Below are positions 35,486 through 43,909 of a stretch of DNA of 64,000 bases, piece after piece. Position 1 is the stretch's first letter. Every line of letters starts with the position of its first letter. Source of the DNA: Algoriphagus aquaeductus. GTDB taxonomy: Bacteria > Bacteroidota > Bacteroidia > Cytophagales > Cyclobacteriaceae. The translations under genes and the position numbers were made by a program. The notes under the pieces are model-generated. The model worked only from the letters and a program-made list of their open reading frames with translations, made no database searches and had not been told where the DNA came from. The DNA lies in assembly GCF_003253485.1 (NCBI RefSeq), contig NZ_QKTX01000019.1, positions 1-64,000 of the forward strand, in the 5' to 3' direction.

Positions 35486-36316
35486 CTAAAAAGTAAGGGA
35501 AGCTTGAAACCTCAGCGGTTTCCTTAGCAACTCCTCCTCCATCATCGTGGGAGTAATTCCTGCAAATTCCTTGAAATCTTTGATAAAATGCATCTGATCA
35601 TAATACCCGGAATGATAGGCAATCTCCGTCCAGTTCGGCTTTTGGGACCGTTCAAAAAGTCGATAAGCATGAGAAAAGCGGATTAATCGGGAATAAACCT
35701 TGGGTGAGAACCCCACCCTTTCTCTACACTTGCGCTCAAACTGCCTAATGCTCAAACAAGAATAATCCGCTGCCTGTCCAATGGATAAATTCCCTTGAAA
35801 GCGAAGCATCTCGGTTAGCGCTCTGTCTATGGGCAACTGCTCTTTTACCTTTGTTAATCTGCCTAAAAGGTAATTTTCAATGCACACATGGATTTTGCCC
35901 AAATCATTTATTTCCGAGCAACGATCCACCAACTCGTTGATGTCGTTTCCGATCAATTCAAAGGCATCAAATCCATCGTCAAAAATCTCCTCCATCGGGA
36001 TACCAATCAATCGGTACAATCCTCCTGGCATAAACCCTATGATCGCCACCCGGTGATCATTTTCTACAGCCAACTCCATCCTGGTAATCTGAGGCCCCAC
36101 TACCACTGCCCTAGGCCTCACTTGATAATCCAGGTCCGTAATTTTTTTGGCTTTAAATTTTTCTTTGATGTATAAAAAAATACAATGCTGTGGAGTGGGT
36201 GGATATTGGCCGACAAGTGGTGGAGCATTGGACTCCATCACATTATCGACCAAAATAATATTCTGGACGAAGCTCGATAACAGGGGATGGGGATCAAAAA
36301 TCTGAAGTTTAATCAT
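35486..36316 (-). CDS. AraC family transcriptional regulator
   Basis: The 276-aa protein has an N-terminal sensor domain with PHPLLSSFVQNIILVDN (DUF6597-type) and a C-terminal pair of helix-turn-helix motifs (LSIGQAADYSCLSIRQFERK, WTEIAYHSGYYDQMHFIKDF). It binds DNA as an activator. The 282-bp gap to the lipoprotein gene (35204-35485) lies downstream of this gene and upstream of the lipoprotein, so it may hold the promoter it controls; I could not identify an operator. The ligand is unknown. Confidence 0.85.
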   Translation of the reverse strand: MIKLQIFDPHPLLSSFVQNIILVDNVMESNAPPLVGQYPPTPQHCIFLYIKEKFKAKKITDLDYQVRPRAVVVGPQITRMELAVENDHRVAIIGFMPGGLYRLIGIPMEEIFDDGFDAFELIGNDINELVDRCSEINDLGKIHVCIENYLLGRLTKVKEQLPIDRALTEMLRFQGNLSIGQAADYSCLSIRQFERKCRERVGFSPKVYSRLIRFSHAYRLFERSQKPNWTEIAYHSGYYDQMHFIKDFKEFAGITPTMMEEELLRKPLRFQASLTF

Positions 36317-36485
36317 ATCGAAAAAACATAAAGCTAAAGGTCTTTCAAGCTAGCAAAAGCCGAAATAATTTCCTCTCAAAATAGCATTAAATCTCTCAAA
36401 ATCAATCCCCTATTAAATCAGCTCAAAAGTTGGGACGGCAAATTTACGTTCCCTAAAGGTCTTGGACCTGTTGAAATTTTCTGGA

Positions 36486-37916
36486 TCAGTCAATCTTTTC
36501 AAATAATGCGTCCATCATCACCTCGCTCTGAACGAGCAGGTCGCTGTAGGCATTCCGGTGCAGTCCATAGGTGCTTATAAAGGTGAAATGCACGGCTTTT
36601 TTGGTTTTGGACACGTCCTTGAATACAGAGATTTTGGATCTCAATTGATCGGCATAGTCTTTAGAGATGCTAAAGCTGTCCAGGTGAAATTTGCATTCAC
36701 AGATCGTAATCACATGATCTCTTCGGTCGATCAGCAGGTCAATCTGGGCTCCTTTGTCACCCGTAGTGCCACGCCAAGCAGCATGCTCGGCCTGAATCCC
36801 GCTGATTCCAAGTGCCTTTTTGATCTGCACTACATGATCAAGACAAACCTGCTCAAAGGTAAATTTCTCCCAAGCGCGATGAGCAGGCTGATCGATGAGT
36901 TGCATCCAATCGCTGCTTAGAGGCTTTTGCAAAAACCGAAAATAAAAGGCCGTGAAATAGTCGGAGAGCCGATAGACCGTGTTCTTTTGATTTCGGTCTA
37001 AGGATGGGTAGGAGGTGATAAAACCGCTTTCCTCCAAGTCAACCAAAACCTTCGTCAGCGTACCACCGGATTGCAATCCGGAGACGTGAATGATTTCATT
37101 CCGGGACATGCCGTAGGTTTTGGTGGAAAGGACTTCCACCACTTTTTCATAGACGTCATGTCGTTTAAAAAGGGCCCGATAGAGATTGTGAAATTCATAT
37201 CGGAGAAGACCGCTTTTTTCAAAAAACAGCTCCTGAATAGTTTGAGCAGCACTTTTTCCCGGTTCCACGGCATCCAGGTAGTAGGGAATTCCCCCCAAAC
37301 ACATATAAAGTTGAATGAGCTGATAACGATCCAACTGACAGCCTTTGGCGAGGAGCAACTCTTCCGTTTCGCCGAGGGTAAAGGGTTCGATTTTTAGCTG
37401 AGCCGTGACTCGATTGTGCAGACCTCCGGTGCTGTTGATTACTTCAGTCAGCATCCAAGAAGCTGCCGATCCACAGACAATCAGCAAGACGTCTTTGCGA
37501 TGGGTGGCCCAAGTGTTCCAAAAGTGCTCCAAACCCATCATAAAGTCCGATCCATGGGTGTGCATCCACGGCAATTCATCTATGAAAATGACTAGTTTCC
37601 CATCCTTCTTCTTGGATTCCAAATGCTCCCGCAGTCGCTGAAAGGCAATCAGCCAGTTGGCAGAAGGAGTGTCAAAAACCAAAGGGGATTGCCGGCTTAG
37701 CTCGGTATCAAAATTAAAAAGCTGCTGATCTGTCGTCGCATTGGCCATGCCGGTGATGGAGAAGTCAAACTGATACTGGAAATACTCTTTGATCAAAAAG
37801 GTCTTTCCCACCCGTCTTCGACCATAGACAGCCACAAACTCAGACTTTTTGCTTTTCAGAAATTTCTGGAATCGCTCCTTGGCTTTCCTCCGCCCGACCA
37901 GATCAGAATCATTCAT
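36486..37916 (-). CDS. P-loop ATPase with C-terminal PD-(D/E)XK-like domain (ATPase_2/DUF234 type)
   Basis: The 476-aa protein has Walker A GRRRVGKT (residues 32-39), Walker B VIFIDE (109-114), and a winged-helix region in the middle (GMSRNEIIHVSGLQSGGTLT, LVDLEESGFITSY). The C-terminus contains D393 (QIDLLID) and E407-x-K409 (CECKF), the core of a PD-(D/E)XK nuclease fold. Members of this archaeal-ATPase-like family are widespread, often in many copies per genome, with unknown function. The 156-bp region starting 15 bp upstream of its ATG is a regular array of inverted repeats (37931-38086). No mobile-element terminal repeats are seen on the 3' side. Confidence 0.85.
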   Translation of the reverse strand: MNDSDLVGRRKAKERFQKFLKSKKSEFVAVYGRRRVGKTFLIKEYFQYQFDFSITGMANATTDQQLFNFDTELSRQSPLVFDTPSANWLIAFQRLREHLESKKKDGKLVIFIDELPWMHTHGSDFMMGLEHFWNTWATHRKDVLLIVCGSAASWMLTEVINSTGGLHNRVTAQLKIEPFTLGETEELLLAKGCQLDRYQLIQLYMCLGGIPYYLDAVEPGKSAAQTIQELFFEKSGLLRYEFHNLYRALFKRHDVYEKVVEVLSTKTYGMSRNEIIHVSGLQSGGTLTKVLVDLEESGFITSYPSLDRNQKNTVYRLSDYFTAFYFRFLQKPLSSDWMQLIDQPAHRAWEKFTFEQVCLDHVVQIKKALGISGIQAEHAAWRGTTGDKGAQIDLLIDRRDHVITICECKFHLDSFSISKDYADQLRSKISVFKDVSKTKKAVHFTFISTYGLHRNAYSDLLVQSEVMMDALFEKID

Positions 37917-37930
37917 AACCTATTTATTTT

Positions 37931-38086
37931 CAGCCAAAACCGAATCAAAAATATCATTTCTGGCTGGAAAGTGAAATATTTACAGCCAAAAATGTCATTT
38001 AAATATAAATTCTGGCTGTGAAAAATATTTATAACAGCCAGAAATGCCTATAAAAACTGGGTTTTGGCTGGAAAATTTTCTTTCCA
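37931..38086 (-). repeat. 52-bp-period array of CAGCCA/TGGCTG inverted repeats upstream of ATPase
   Basis: CAGCCA occurs at 37931, 37983 and 38035, and TGGCTG at 37961, 38013 and 38065. The spacing alternates exactly 30-22-30-22-30, so three 52-bp units each hold one inverted repeat of 36 bp (arms CAGCCAgAAAT-like). The unit sequences otherwise differ. On the ATPase mRNA these would form three hairpins in the leader ending 14 nt before the start codon. The array may bind the encoded protein or a regulator. Confidence 0.85.
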
Positions 38087-38102
38087 CACATCCTGAAAAC
38101 CA

Positions 38103-38131
38103 AAAAAAATCCCGTCAACAAAGCTGACGGG
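38103..38131 (-). terminator. terminator of M14 gene
   Basis: CCCGTCA and TGACGGG (38111-38131) form a 7-bp stem with a 7-nt loop; on the minus strand it is followed by ATTTTTTTT. It ends the M14 operon about 30 bp after the stop and isolates the palindrome array from upstream transcription. Confidence 0.85.
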
Positions 38132-38161
38132 ACCTATTTAATACATTATAAATCAATCCAT

Positions 38162-39907
38162 TTACTTCTTCCAGCTGGCTTTTCCACCTTTGGCAGAATC
38201 CACGGTGATACTATAGTTGGAAGCTGAAGAGACGATCCAACGGACTTTCACCGCTCCCATACCCGGGATATTTTCCACAGCCATCTTTTCAGGTGAGGAT
38301 TTTTGTTCTTTGAATTTCTTCATGTCCTCATCTTCAACCACAAATCCCGCGACCACTTTTGCACCCGAGATCGTCACATAGTCCGGACGCTCGATTTTGT
38401 ACTTCAGGTCTTGGCTGGCGTGAGTTGGCATCATGCGCTCATTGAAGATAGTGGCCGTGATGGCTTTCAAACCTCCACCCAGATCTTCTTCTTTCACATC
38501 CATCACAGAAAGCTTTGGGGTGTGATAGGCGTGGTAAATCGTAAAGGCGGCATTACGGTGTGCATCTTGCTCCAAAAGGAATCCCGGATGAGCCCGGCCA
38601 AAGGTCTTTTTAAATCCACCGATCTCCACGGTGCCAAATTGCGGATGCTTATACTCTTTGAAATCCACAAAAGCGTCTCCGAAAGTCAGCAATTGATCTA
38701 CCTTCAACTGCTCATCCTGGCTGCCTCGACCCGCATTTTGGTGAAAATAAAGGTAAGAAACCATCAGTTCGTTAGAGTAGGTGAATATTCCCCGATTGCC
38801 ATAAAACCAATCTAATTCTCCACCAAAAACGGAATAAAGATCTTTGTAAACGGTAAGATAGCGGTAGCCGGGGATCATTTCCTCACCCTTTTTGCCAATG
38901 GCATCGTAGATTCGGATATCATCTCTATTATAAGTGTTTACATCTTCCTCAGCTCCAGGGCCCCTTAAAATCATCCCTCCGGAATTGTGGAAACTTTGCG
39001 CACCAGCGATATTCGGGTGTTTCATCACAAATTCCATTACAGCACGATTTTCAGGAAGGGTAAATGGATATTTCAAAGCGCCTCGCTGAATGTAATCCGG
39101 CTGCCAGTTCCATCCCCAATCCCGGTTTGGGTCGTAATAGCCAATTCCATCCTCGTTGACAAATCCATCCCCATCATTATCCATGCCCTCTTGTCCCAGC
39201 ATTTCATACTCACCGACTTGATCGGGACCTACTTGAATTAATTTTCTGGAATCCAGCGGATCCTTGATAAATCTTCCGGTAGGTGATTTTCGAATCATCA
39301 TGGTAATATGCCCATCGCCGTCCAGGTCGTTCATCATGTCTTCACCAGCCTGTCCATCACCATCATTGTCGAGTACCAGCATACCTGAGCGTGGTGTATT
39401 GGCATTATTGGGTTCCTTGAAGAAATTATTTCTCGCGTCAGGATTGATTGTCGGCGTGATGTAAAAGGTCTTGTCCCTCAGCAATTGCTTGACAAATTCA
39501 TTGTCGGCATACATCTCAGTCAGATACCAAGCTGCGTAAAGTGAAAATTCACCACCTTGAATCTCATTTGAATGGATATTACCATCGATCCACATGGCAG
39601 GTTTGTCTGTGTCTTTTCCGGTTGAAAAATCCGTGATGGTCAGGGTTAGAATATCTCGCCCTTCTACAGATTTTCCAATCGATTCCACTTTAGCCAGATT
39701 TGGATGGGCCGCTGCTATTTTTTTCATCCAGTCCCAAAGTCCCTCAGCGCTGTAGTAGCGATTCCAGGCGATTTCTACTTTGGGTTTATGTGGAGTTCCA
39801 ATGGCACGGAAGTAGTTTTCCTGCTGCGCTGTGACTTCCATAGAACCCAGACTCAATGCTCCCAAAGCCAGGGCCGCAAGTATATTTTTGGTATTCATCA
39901 TCTTCAT
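38162..39907 (-). CDS. M14-family zinc carboxypeptidase, exported
   Basis: The 581-aa protein has a signal peptide (ends VTAQQ) and a complete M14 active site: zinc ligands H112 and E115 (GNIHSNEIQGG), H307 (SFHNSGG), substrate-binding R159 (NPDARNN) and N261-R262 (NRDW), and a catalytic Glu at 380 (TYSNELM). Two Asp-rich DxDGDG loops at residues 180-200 and 243-250, inside the catalytic domain, look like calcium-binding insertions. A C-terminal beta domain follows. It would remove C-terminal residues of peptides outside the cytoplasm. It is the downstream gene of a pair. Confidence 0.9.
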   Translation of the reverse strand: MKMMNTKNILAALALGALSLGSMEVTAQQENYFRAIGTPHKPKVEIAWNRYYSAEGLWDWMKKIAAAHPNLAKVESIGKSVEGRDILTLTITDFSTGKDTDKPAMWIDGNIHSNEIQGGEFSLYAAWYLTEMYADNEFVKQLLRDKTFYITPTINPDARNNFFKEPNNANTPRSGMLVLDNDGDGQAGEDMMNDLDGDGHITMMIRKSPTGRFIKDPLDSRKLIQVGPDQVGEYEMLGQEGMDNDGDGFVNEDGIGYYDPNRDWGWNWQPDYIQRGALKYPFTLPENRAVMEFVMKHPNIAGAQSFHNSGGMILRGPGAEEDVNTYNRDDIRIYDAIGKKGEEMIPGYRYLTVYKDLYSVFGGELDWFYGNRGIFTYSNELMVSYLYFHQNAGRGSQDEQLKVDQLLTFGDAFVDFKEYKHPQFGTVEIGGFKKTFGRAHPGFLLEQDAHRNAAFTIYHAYHTPKLSVMDVKEEDLGGGLKAITATIFNERMMPTHASQDLKYKIERPDYVTISGAKVVAGFVVEDEDMKKFKEQKSSPEKMAVENIPGMGAVKVRWIVSSASNYSITVDSAKGGKASWKK

Positions 39908-39910
39908 GGC

Positions 39911-41497
39911 TTAGAGTTTTACAGTTTGGGTAGCAAATCCGGTATGTGAAGCGCCGGCTTTGATCGTCACATTGCCGGTTCCTCTGATGATCCAGCTAAA
40001 GGTGGCTTTTTCGTAAGCCCCCATCGAATCTACCAGCTTAACTTTGTCACCCGAAATCAATTTGTCAGGTGTGGCATCGATGTCGATCCGTACTTTTCTC
40101 AGCCAACGGGACCTTGCCCCCATTTCAGAATGGGTTGGCAGGGGAGAATTATTGTACAGGTCCAACGTGATACGGGTCAGTCCATTTCCCAAGGATTCAG
40201 TTTTTAGGTTGTGAAATTCCAACTTGGGCTGCATAGCCGCCAACTTGAGGATAAAGTCGGTGTGCTGCTGAGCGATTTCTCCTACTTTTTCAAAAGGTGG
40301 ATTCACCATCACAAAGGGTTTGATACCACCCACTTCGACCTTTTGGTTCGGGAAATCAGGATGTTTTACTTCGGTCCAAGGGACAAAAGAATTCCATCCC
40401 AAGGAATCTGCCCAAGCTAGGTAATTAGCTTCTGCATTGGTTTTTCCCTTAAACTCGGGCGTCCAATATCCCGGAGTCGAGAAGCTTAACCGTGCAAAAT
40501 GGAAATAGGCCCACTGGAAGAAGTCCCCGTCTGTGCCCTGATTGCTTTGTTGAAAAGCTTTTTGGCTGACAGTCTTGTTGTACATCTCCGACACCATGGC
40601 ATTGATGGCTTGGTCTTTTTCCAAAATAGAAGTCACCACGCGCTTTCGCGCATCAGGAGCATTGTATTTCAGCGGAGAGCTTAGGTTATTTGCCGGCGAA
40701 AAGGTCACAAAGGCGAAGATGTTCCATTGCTCAAAGAGGTAATCCAACATCGCCCGTGTTTCCAGTTGAGATACCGCAATATCCCCAGCCAATGGTTCGA
40801 AAACCGGGAACTTGTAGGTTAGATTTCTGTTGAACGCAATGCCTTCTTTAAGATCTTCTGCAAAATTGCCGTCTTTGTCATCATCCTTGGATTCTTTGAA
40901 TACTCGGTATTTACCTGCCTCACCTTTGGATCGATCCGCTTTGACCAAGACTCTTTCGTCTTCTTTGGAAATCATCCAGTCACCCATCGGATCTTCTACT
41001 CGCATCCAGGTGATCAGCCCATCTCCGTTGAGGTCAGTGTAGCCATTGTCATTTGGAGTTCCATCCCGGTCATGATCTGCGGCCACCGCATTTCCCCTTC
41101 GCTCATACTTCAATGCCGCATGATACTGCTCATAGGCATCGGGAGACATGTTGGGAAAAATATAGAAAGTGGTGGACTCTAAAGCTTTGGAATTCTCAGC
41201 CACTAGCTTTTCGGCAAACTGAAGGGCCAGTTCCACACTGAGAACATGAAAGCCTTCCACACCACCCACCACTGCTATGGCTGGCTTTTGATCCTTGTTT
41301 CCGGTACCGATTTTTAAGACTTGGATGTCTTTTCCGCCCTCGGTTTTGGTAAGGGTTTTCAAATCCACGGAGGCATTGCTGCCGAGCTTCTGGAGTCGCT
41401 GGGTGACCTGACTGAGTGTAGGGTAGTCGGTTTGGGCATTAGCACTGCCGCAAATCAGACTTCCCAGCAACAGTCCGGTGAGTAAGAATTTTCTCAT
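39911..41497 (-). CDS. M14-like peptidase homologue lacking active-site residues
   Basis: The 528-aa exported protein aligns in layout with its neighbour but has E81-G-F-H84 where M14 enzymes have H-x-x-E, S267 (FVTFSPANN) instead of the third zinc histidine, MSPDAYEQY in place of the arginine motif, and no Glu in LSFSTPGYW where the catalytic residue should be. N223-R224 is kept. It probably does not bind zinc and may act as a binding or regulatory partner of the active enzyme encoded 3 bp downstream. It also carries DRDGTPND and DLNGDG calcium-like loops. Confidence 0.85.
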   Translation of the reverse strand: MRKFLLTGLLLGSLICGSANAQTDYPTLSQVTQRLQKLGSNASVDLKTLTKTEGGKDIQVLKIGTGNKDQKPAIAVVGGVEGFHVLSVELALQFAEKLVAENSKALESTTFYIFPNMSPDAYEQYHAALKYERRGNAVAADHDRDGTPNDNGYTDLNGDGLITWMRVEDPMGDWMISKEDERVLVKADRSKGEAGKYRVFKESKDDDKDGNFAEDLKEGIAFNRNLTYKFPVFEPLAGDIAVSQLETRAMLDYLFEQWNIFAFVTFSPANNLSSPLKYNAPDARKRVVTSILEKDQAINAMVSEMYNKTVSQKAFQQSNQGTDGDFFQWAYFHFARLSFSTPGYWTPEFKGKTNAEANYLAWADSLGWNSFVPWTEVKHPDFPNQKVEVGGIKPFVMVNPPFEKVGEIAQQHTDFILKLAAMQPKLEFHNLKTESLGNGLTRITLDLYNNSPLPTHSEMGARSRWLRKVRIDIDATPDKLISGDKVKLVDSMGAYEKATFSWIIRGTGNVTIKAGASHTGFATQTVKL

Positions 41498-41706
41498 AGG
41501 AAACTTGTTTTCGGGTTATTTCTGAAGAATTGAATGAAAAATCCATGGGAAGTTTATAAAAAAATGGGCGAAACTACAGCGCTACTTTTCAAGACAATGG
41601 AAATCAAACTCAGGCGGAAAAGGCTTGGGATAAATGGCTGACGTTTTTGTTTAAATTGGTCATTTGCCGAAAAATCTCTTATTTCAGAAAACTAAGCAGG
41701 TTTAGT

Positions 41707-42534
41707 ATGTATCAAAAAGTAGCGTTAGCCATAGCATTTTCCCCCAGAATGGAAGCCTTAATTGCTGAAGCAAGAAGGCTGATTGGAATCTTTCAGGGGG
41801 AACTCATTCTGATCCATGTTGGAATAAAAACCGATGAACTGGAATCCAAACTGGATGAAATACTACACCGGCATTGTTCTGATTTAAAACAAATTAAGAC
41901 TCTCTGGAAAGAAGGGAAACCTGCCAAAACGATCCTCAAAACCTGCGAGGAAGAAGGCGTGGACCTCCTGGTTTTAGGGGCCTTAAAAAAAGAAGGCCTG
42001 CTCACTTATTACTTGGGTTCTGTTGCGAGAAAAGTAATCCGCAAATCACCCTGCTCAGTACTGACTCTGATCGACCCGAAAATTGAAACCACTCGATTTT
42101 CCAAGGTAGTCATCAACGGAACACAGCTTGAAGTTACCCCCAAAGTCATCGCAAAGGGTTTGAAATTCTGTCAGGCAGAAGGCGCTTCACAAGTGCATAT
42201 CCTGAATGAAATCAAACTATATGGATTGCAGATGGCTACTGCCGGTGAGGGTTCGGAAGATGAAGTGGCTCTGACCCGAAGAAAACTCGTTCAGGACGAA
42301 ATCAAATATGTACAGGAAATTTTGGACGGACTGGACCAATCCGGCTTAAAAATCAACATCAAAGTCACTGCCGGAAAATGGGCTGTAGAACTGGTCCGCT
42401 ATTGCGATTCGATCAATGCCGACCTGCTGATCATGGGTGACGAAAAAGGATACAGCTTTATTGATAGAATTTTCCCACACGATCTTGAGGAAATCCTCAC
42501 CGAACTCCCCTGTAACCTTTTAATTGTGAAGTAA
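41707..42534 (+). CDS. universal stress protein, tandem UspA domains
   Basis: From ATG 41707 (an upstream TTG is less likely) the protein is 275 aa with two UspA domains: VALAIAFSPRME to SVARKVIRKSPCSVLTLID, and KVVINGTQLEVTPKV to DRIFPHDLEEILTELPCNLLIVK. The first holds GSVARKVIRKSPCSVL, close to the ATP-binding G-x2-G-x9-G(S/T) pattern but lacking its first Gly. These proteins bind nucleotides and respond to stress. Its stop and the antiporter start are 3 bp apart, so it may regulate that transporter. Confidence 0.85.
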   Translation: MYQKVALAIAFSPRMEALIAEARRLIGIFQGELILIHVGIKTDELESKLDEILHRHCSDLKQIKTLWKEGKPAKTILKTCEEEGVDLLVLGALKKEGLLTYYLGSVARKVIRKSPCSVLTLIDPKIETTRFSKVVINGTQLEVTPKVIAKGLKFCQAEGASQVHILNEIKLYGLQMATAGEGSEDEVALTRRKLVQDEIKYVQEILDGLDQSGLKINIKVTAGKWAVELVRYCDSINADLLIMGDEKGYSFIDRIFPHDLEEILTELPCNLLIVK

Positions 42535-42537
42535 GGT

Positions 42538-43776
42538 ATGGAGAGTTTAGCGCACAAGGACGTCATCAATCTGCTTTTACAGCTCGCCAGTATGCTGCTG
42601 ATGGCCAGGGTATTTGCAGAAATCGCCCAAAAATTCAAACAGCCGGCGGTCGTGGGGGAAATTATTGCCGGGATCATTTTGGGCCCGACTATTTTAGGAA
42701 TCATCGGTCCGGACTTTTTTGAATTTTTGTTTAGAAGTAATCCTTCAGCCAATCTTGCTTTGGATGGTATCGTCCAAATGGCCGTCATCCTCTTGCTATT
42801 CATTGCAGGACTTGAGGTGGAGCTTCATTTGGTCTGGTCTCAGGGCAAATCAGCTGTCAGTATCAGTTTGCTTGGGTTAGTGATCCCGTTTATTCTGGGA
42901 TTTATTTTTCCCTATTTCTTTCCAACCTTCTTTGGCCTGGCCGAAGGTAGTCAGATGCTCTTCTCCCTCTTTATGGGTACAGCCATGTCCATTACCGCGC
43001 TGCCGGTGGTGGTGAGAATCCTCATGGACATGAATCTTTTCAAAACGAAAATGGGCATGGTAATCGTAGCCGGAGCAATGGTCAACGATATTATCGGCTG
43101 GCTAATCTTCTCTGTCATCCTTTCTTTCATGGGACAAAGCAGCAATCTATCGCTGATCAATACCATCGGGATTACGCTATTATTCACCGTTTTCATGCTT
43201 ACCCTTGGCAAAGGGCTTCTCAACAAAGTGCTACCCTGGACCAACAAAAAATTGGCCTGGCCTGGTGGGGTGCTCTCTCTTTCCATGGCATTCTGCTTTA
43301 TGCTTGCCGCCTTTACCGAATGGCTGGGAATCCACGCGATTTTTGGCGCATTTCTATTTGGGGTAGCCTTAGGAGATTCCGATCACCTTTCCGAAAAGGC
43401 CAAGGAAATCATCCATCAATTCATCAACAACATCTTTGCCCCGCTCTTTTTTGTTTCCATTGGACTAAAGATCAACTTCTTTACCAACTTCGACATTGGG
43501 TTGGTATTGGCTGTTATTGTCATTTCTTTTGCGGGTAAAATCATTGGGAGCGGCTACGGTGCACTCAGGTCGGGTTATGCCAAAATGGATGCCCTGGCAG
43601 TAGGATTCGGCATGAATGCCCGAGGGGCCATGGAGATCATTTTAGGTCTGATTGCTTTGGAAAACGGCTTGATTAATGAAAAGCTTTTTGTCGCTTTGGT
43701 AGTCATGGCATTAGTCACCTCGATGACCTCCGGACCGCTGATGAAGTGGGCGCTGAAAAAGAAGGCCGCTTCGTAA
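42538..43776 (+). CDS. CPA2-type cation:proton antiporter
   Basis: The 412-aa membrane protein has about 12 helices with PAVVGEIIAGIILGPTILG near the start and MVNDIIGWLIFS and FGMNARGAMEIILGL further on, the conserved core of monovalent cation:H+ antiporters (KefB/NapA group). The Asn-Asp pair in VNDI fits the cation-binding site. Cation preference (Na+ or K+) is not visible. No TrkA-N domain is attached; the upstream universal stress protein may play the regulatory part. Confidence 0.88.
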   Translation: MESLAHKDVINLLLQLASMLLMARVFAEIAQKFKQPAVVGEIIAGIILGPTILGIIGPDFFEFLFRSNPSANLALDGIVQMAVILLLFIAGLEVELHLVWSQGKSAVSISLLGLVIPFILGFIFPYFFPTFFGLAEGSQMLFSLFMGTAMSITALPVVVRILMDMNLFKTKMGMVIVAGAMVNDIIGWLIFSVILSFMGQSSNLSLINTIGITLLFTVFMLTLGKGLLNKVLPWTNKKLAWPGGVLSLSMAFCFMLAAFTEWLGIHAIFGAFLFGVALGDSDHLSEKAKEIIHQFINNIFAPLFFVSIGLKINFFTNFDIGLVLAVIVISFAGKIIGSGYGALRSGYAKMDALAVGFGMNARGAMEIILGLIALENGLINEKLFVALVVMALVTSMTSGPLMKWALKKKAAS

Positions 43777-43779
43777 CCC

Positions 43780-43810
43780 AAAAATCCCGATCAGCCCGGG
43801 ATTTTTATTT
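43780..43810 (+). terminator. rho-independent terminator
   Basis: AAAAATCCCG (43780-43789) pairs with CGGGATTTTT (43797-43806), followed by a T-rich stretch, 4 bp after the antiporter stop. Confidence 0.85.
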
Positions 43811-43909
43811 TGGGAAAATCGCTGAACTATTCCTCTTAGAAAACTTCAATCAAAGAAATCGAACAAAGGGGCTATTTTTGGGCTTTCCAAAGGAAATTGA
43901 AATCAGTCC

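Noticed and set aside
36317..36485. A second CAGCCA array at the 3' side of the ATPase gene at 36486
   Set aside because: I looked for TGGCTG or CAGCCA in this gap and found none, so only the AAA_14 gene has arrays on both sides.
37931..38086. CRISPR array
   Set aside because: The unit contains an inverted repeat with only short conserved half-sites, the period is 52 bp with three units, and no conserved direct repeat of 25-35 bp or cas gene is present.
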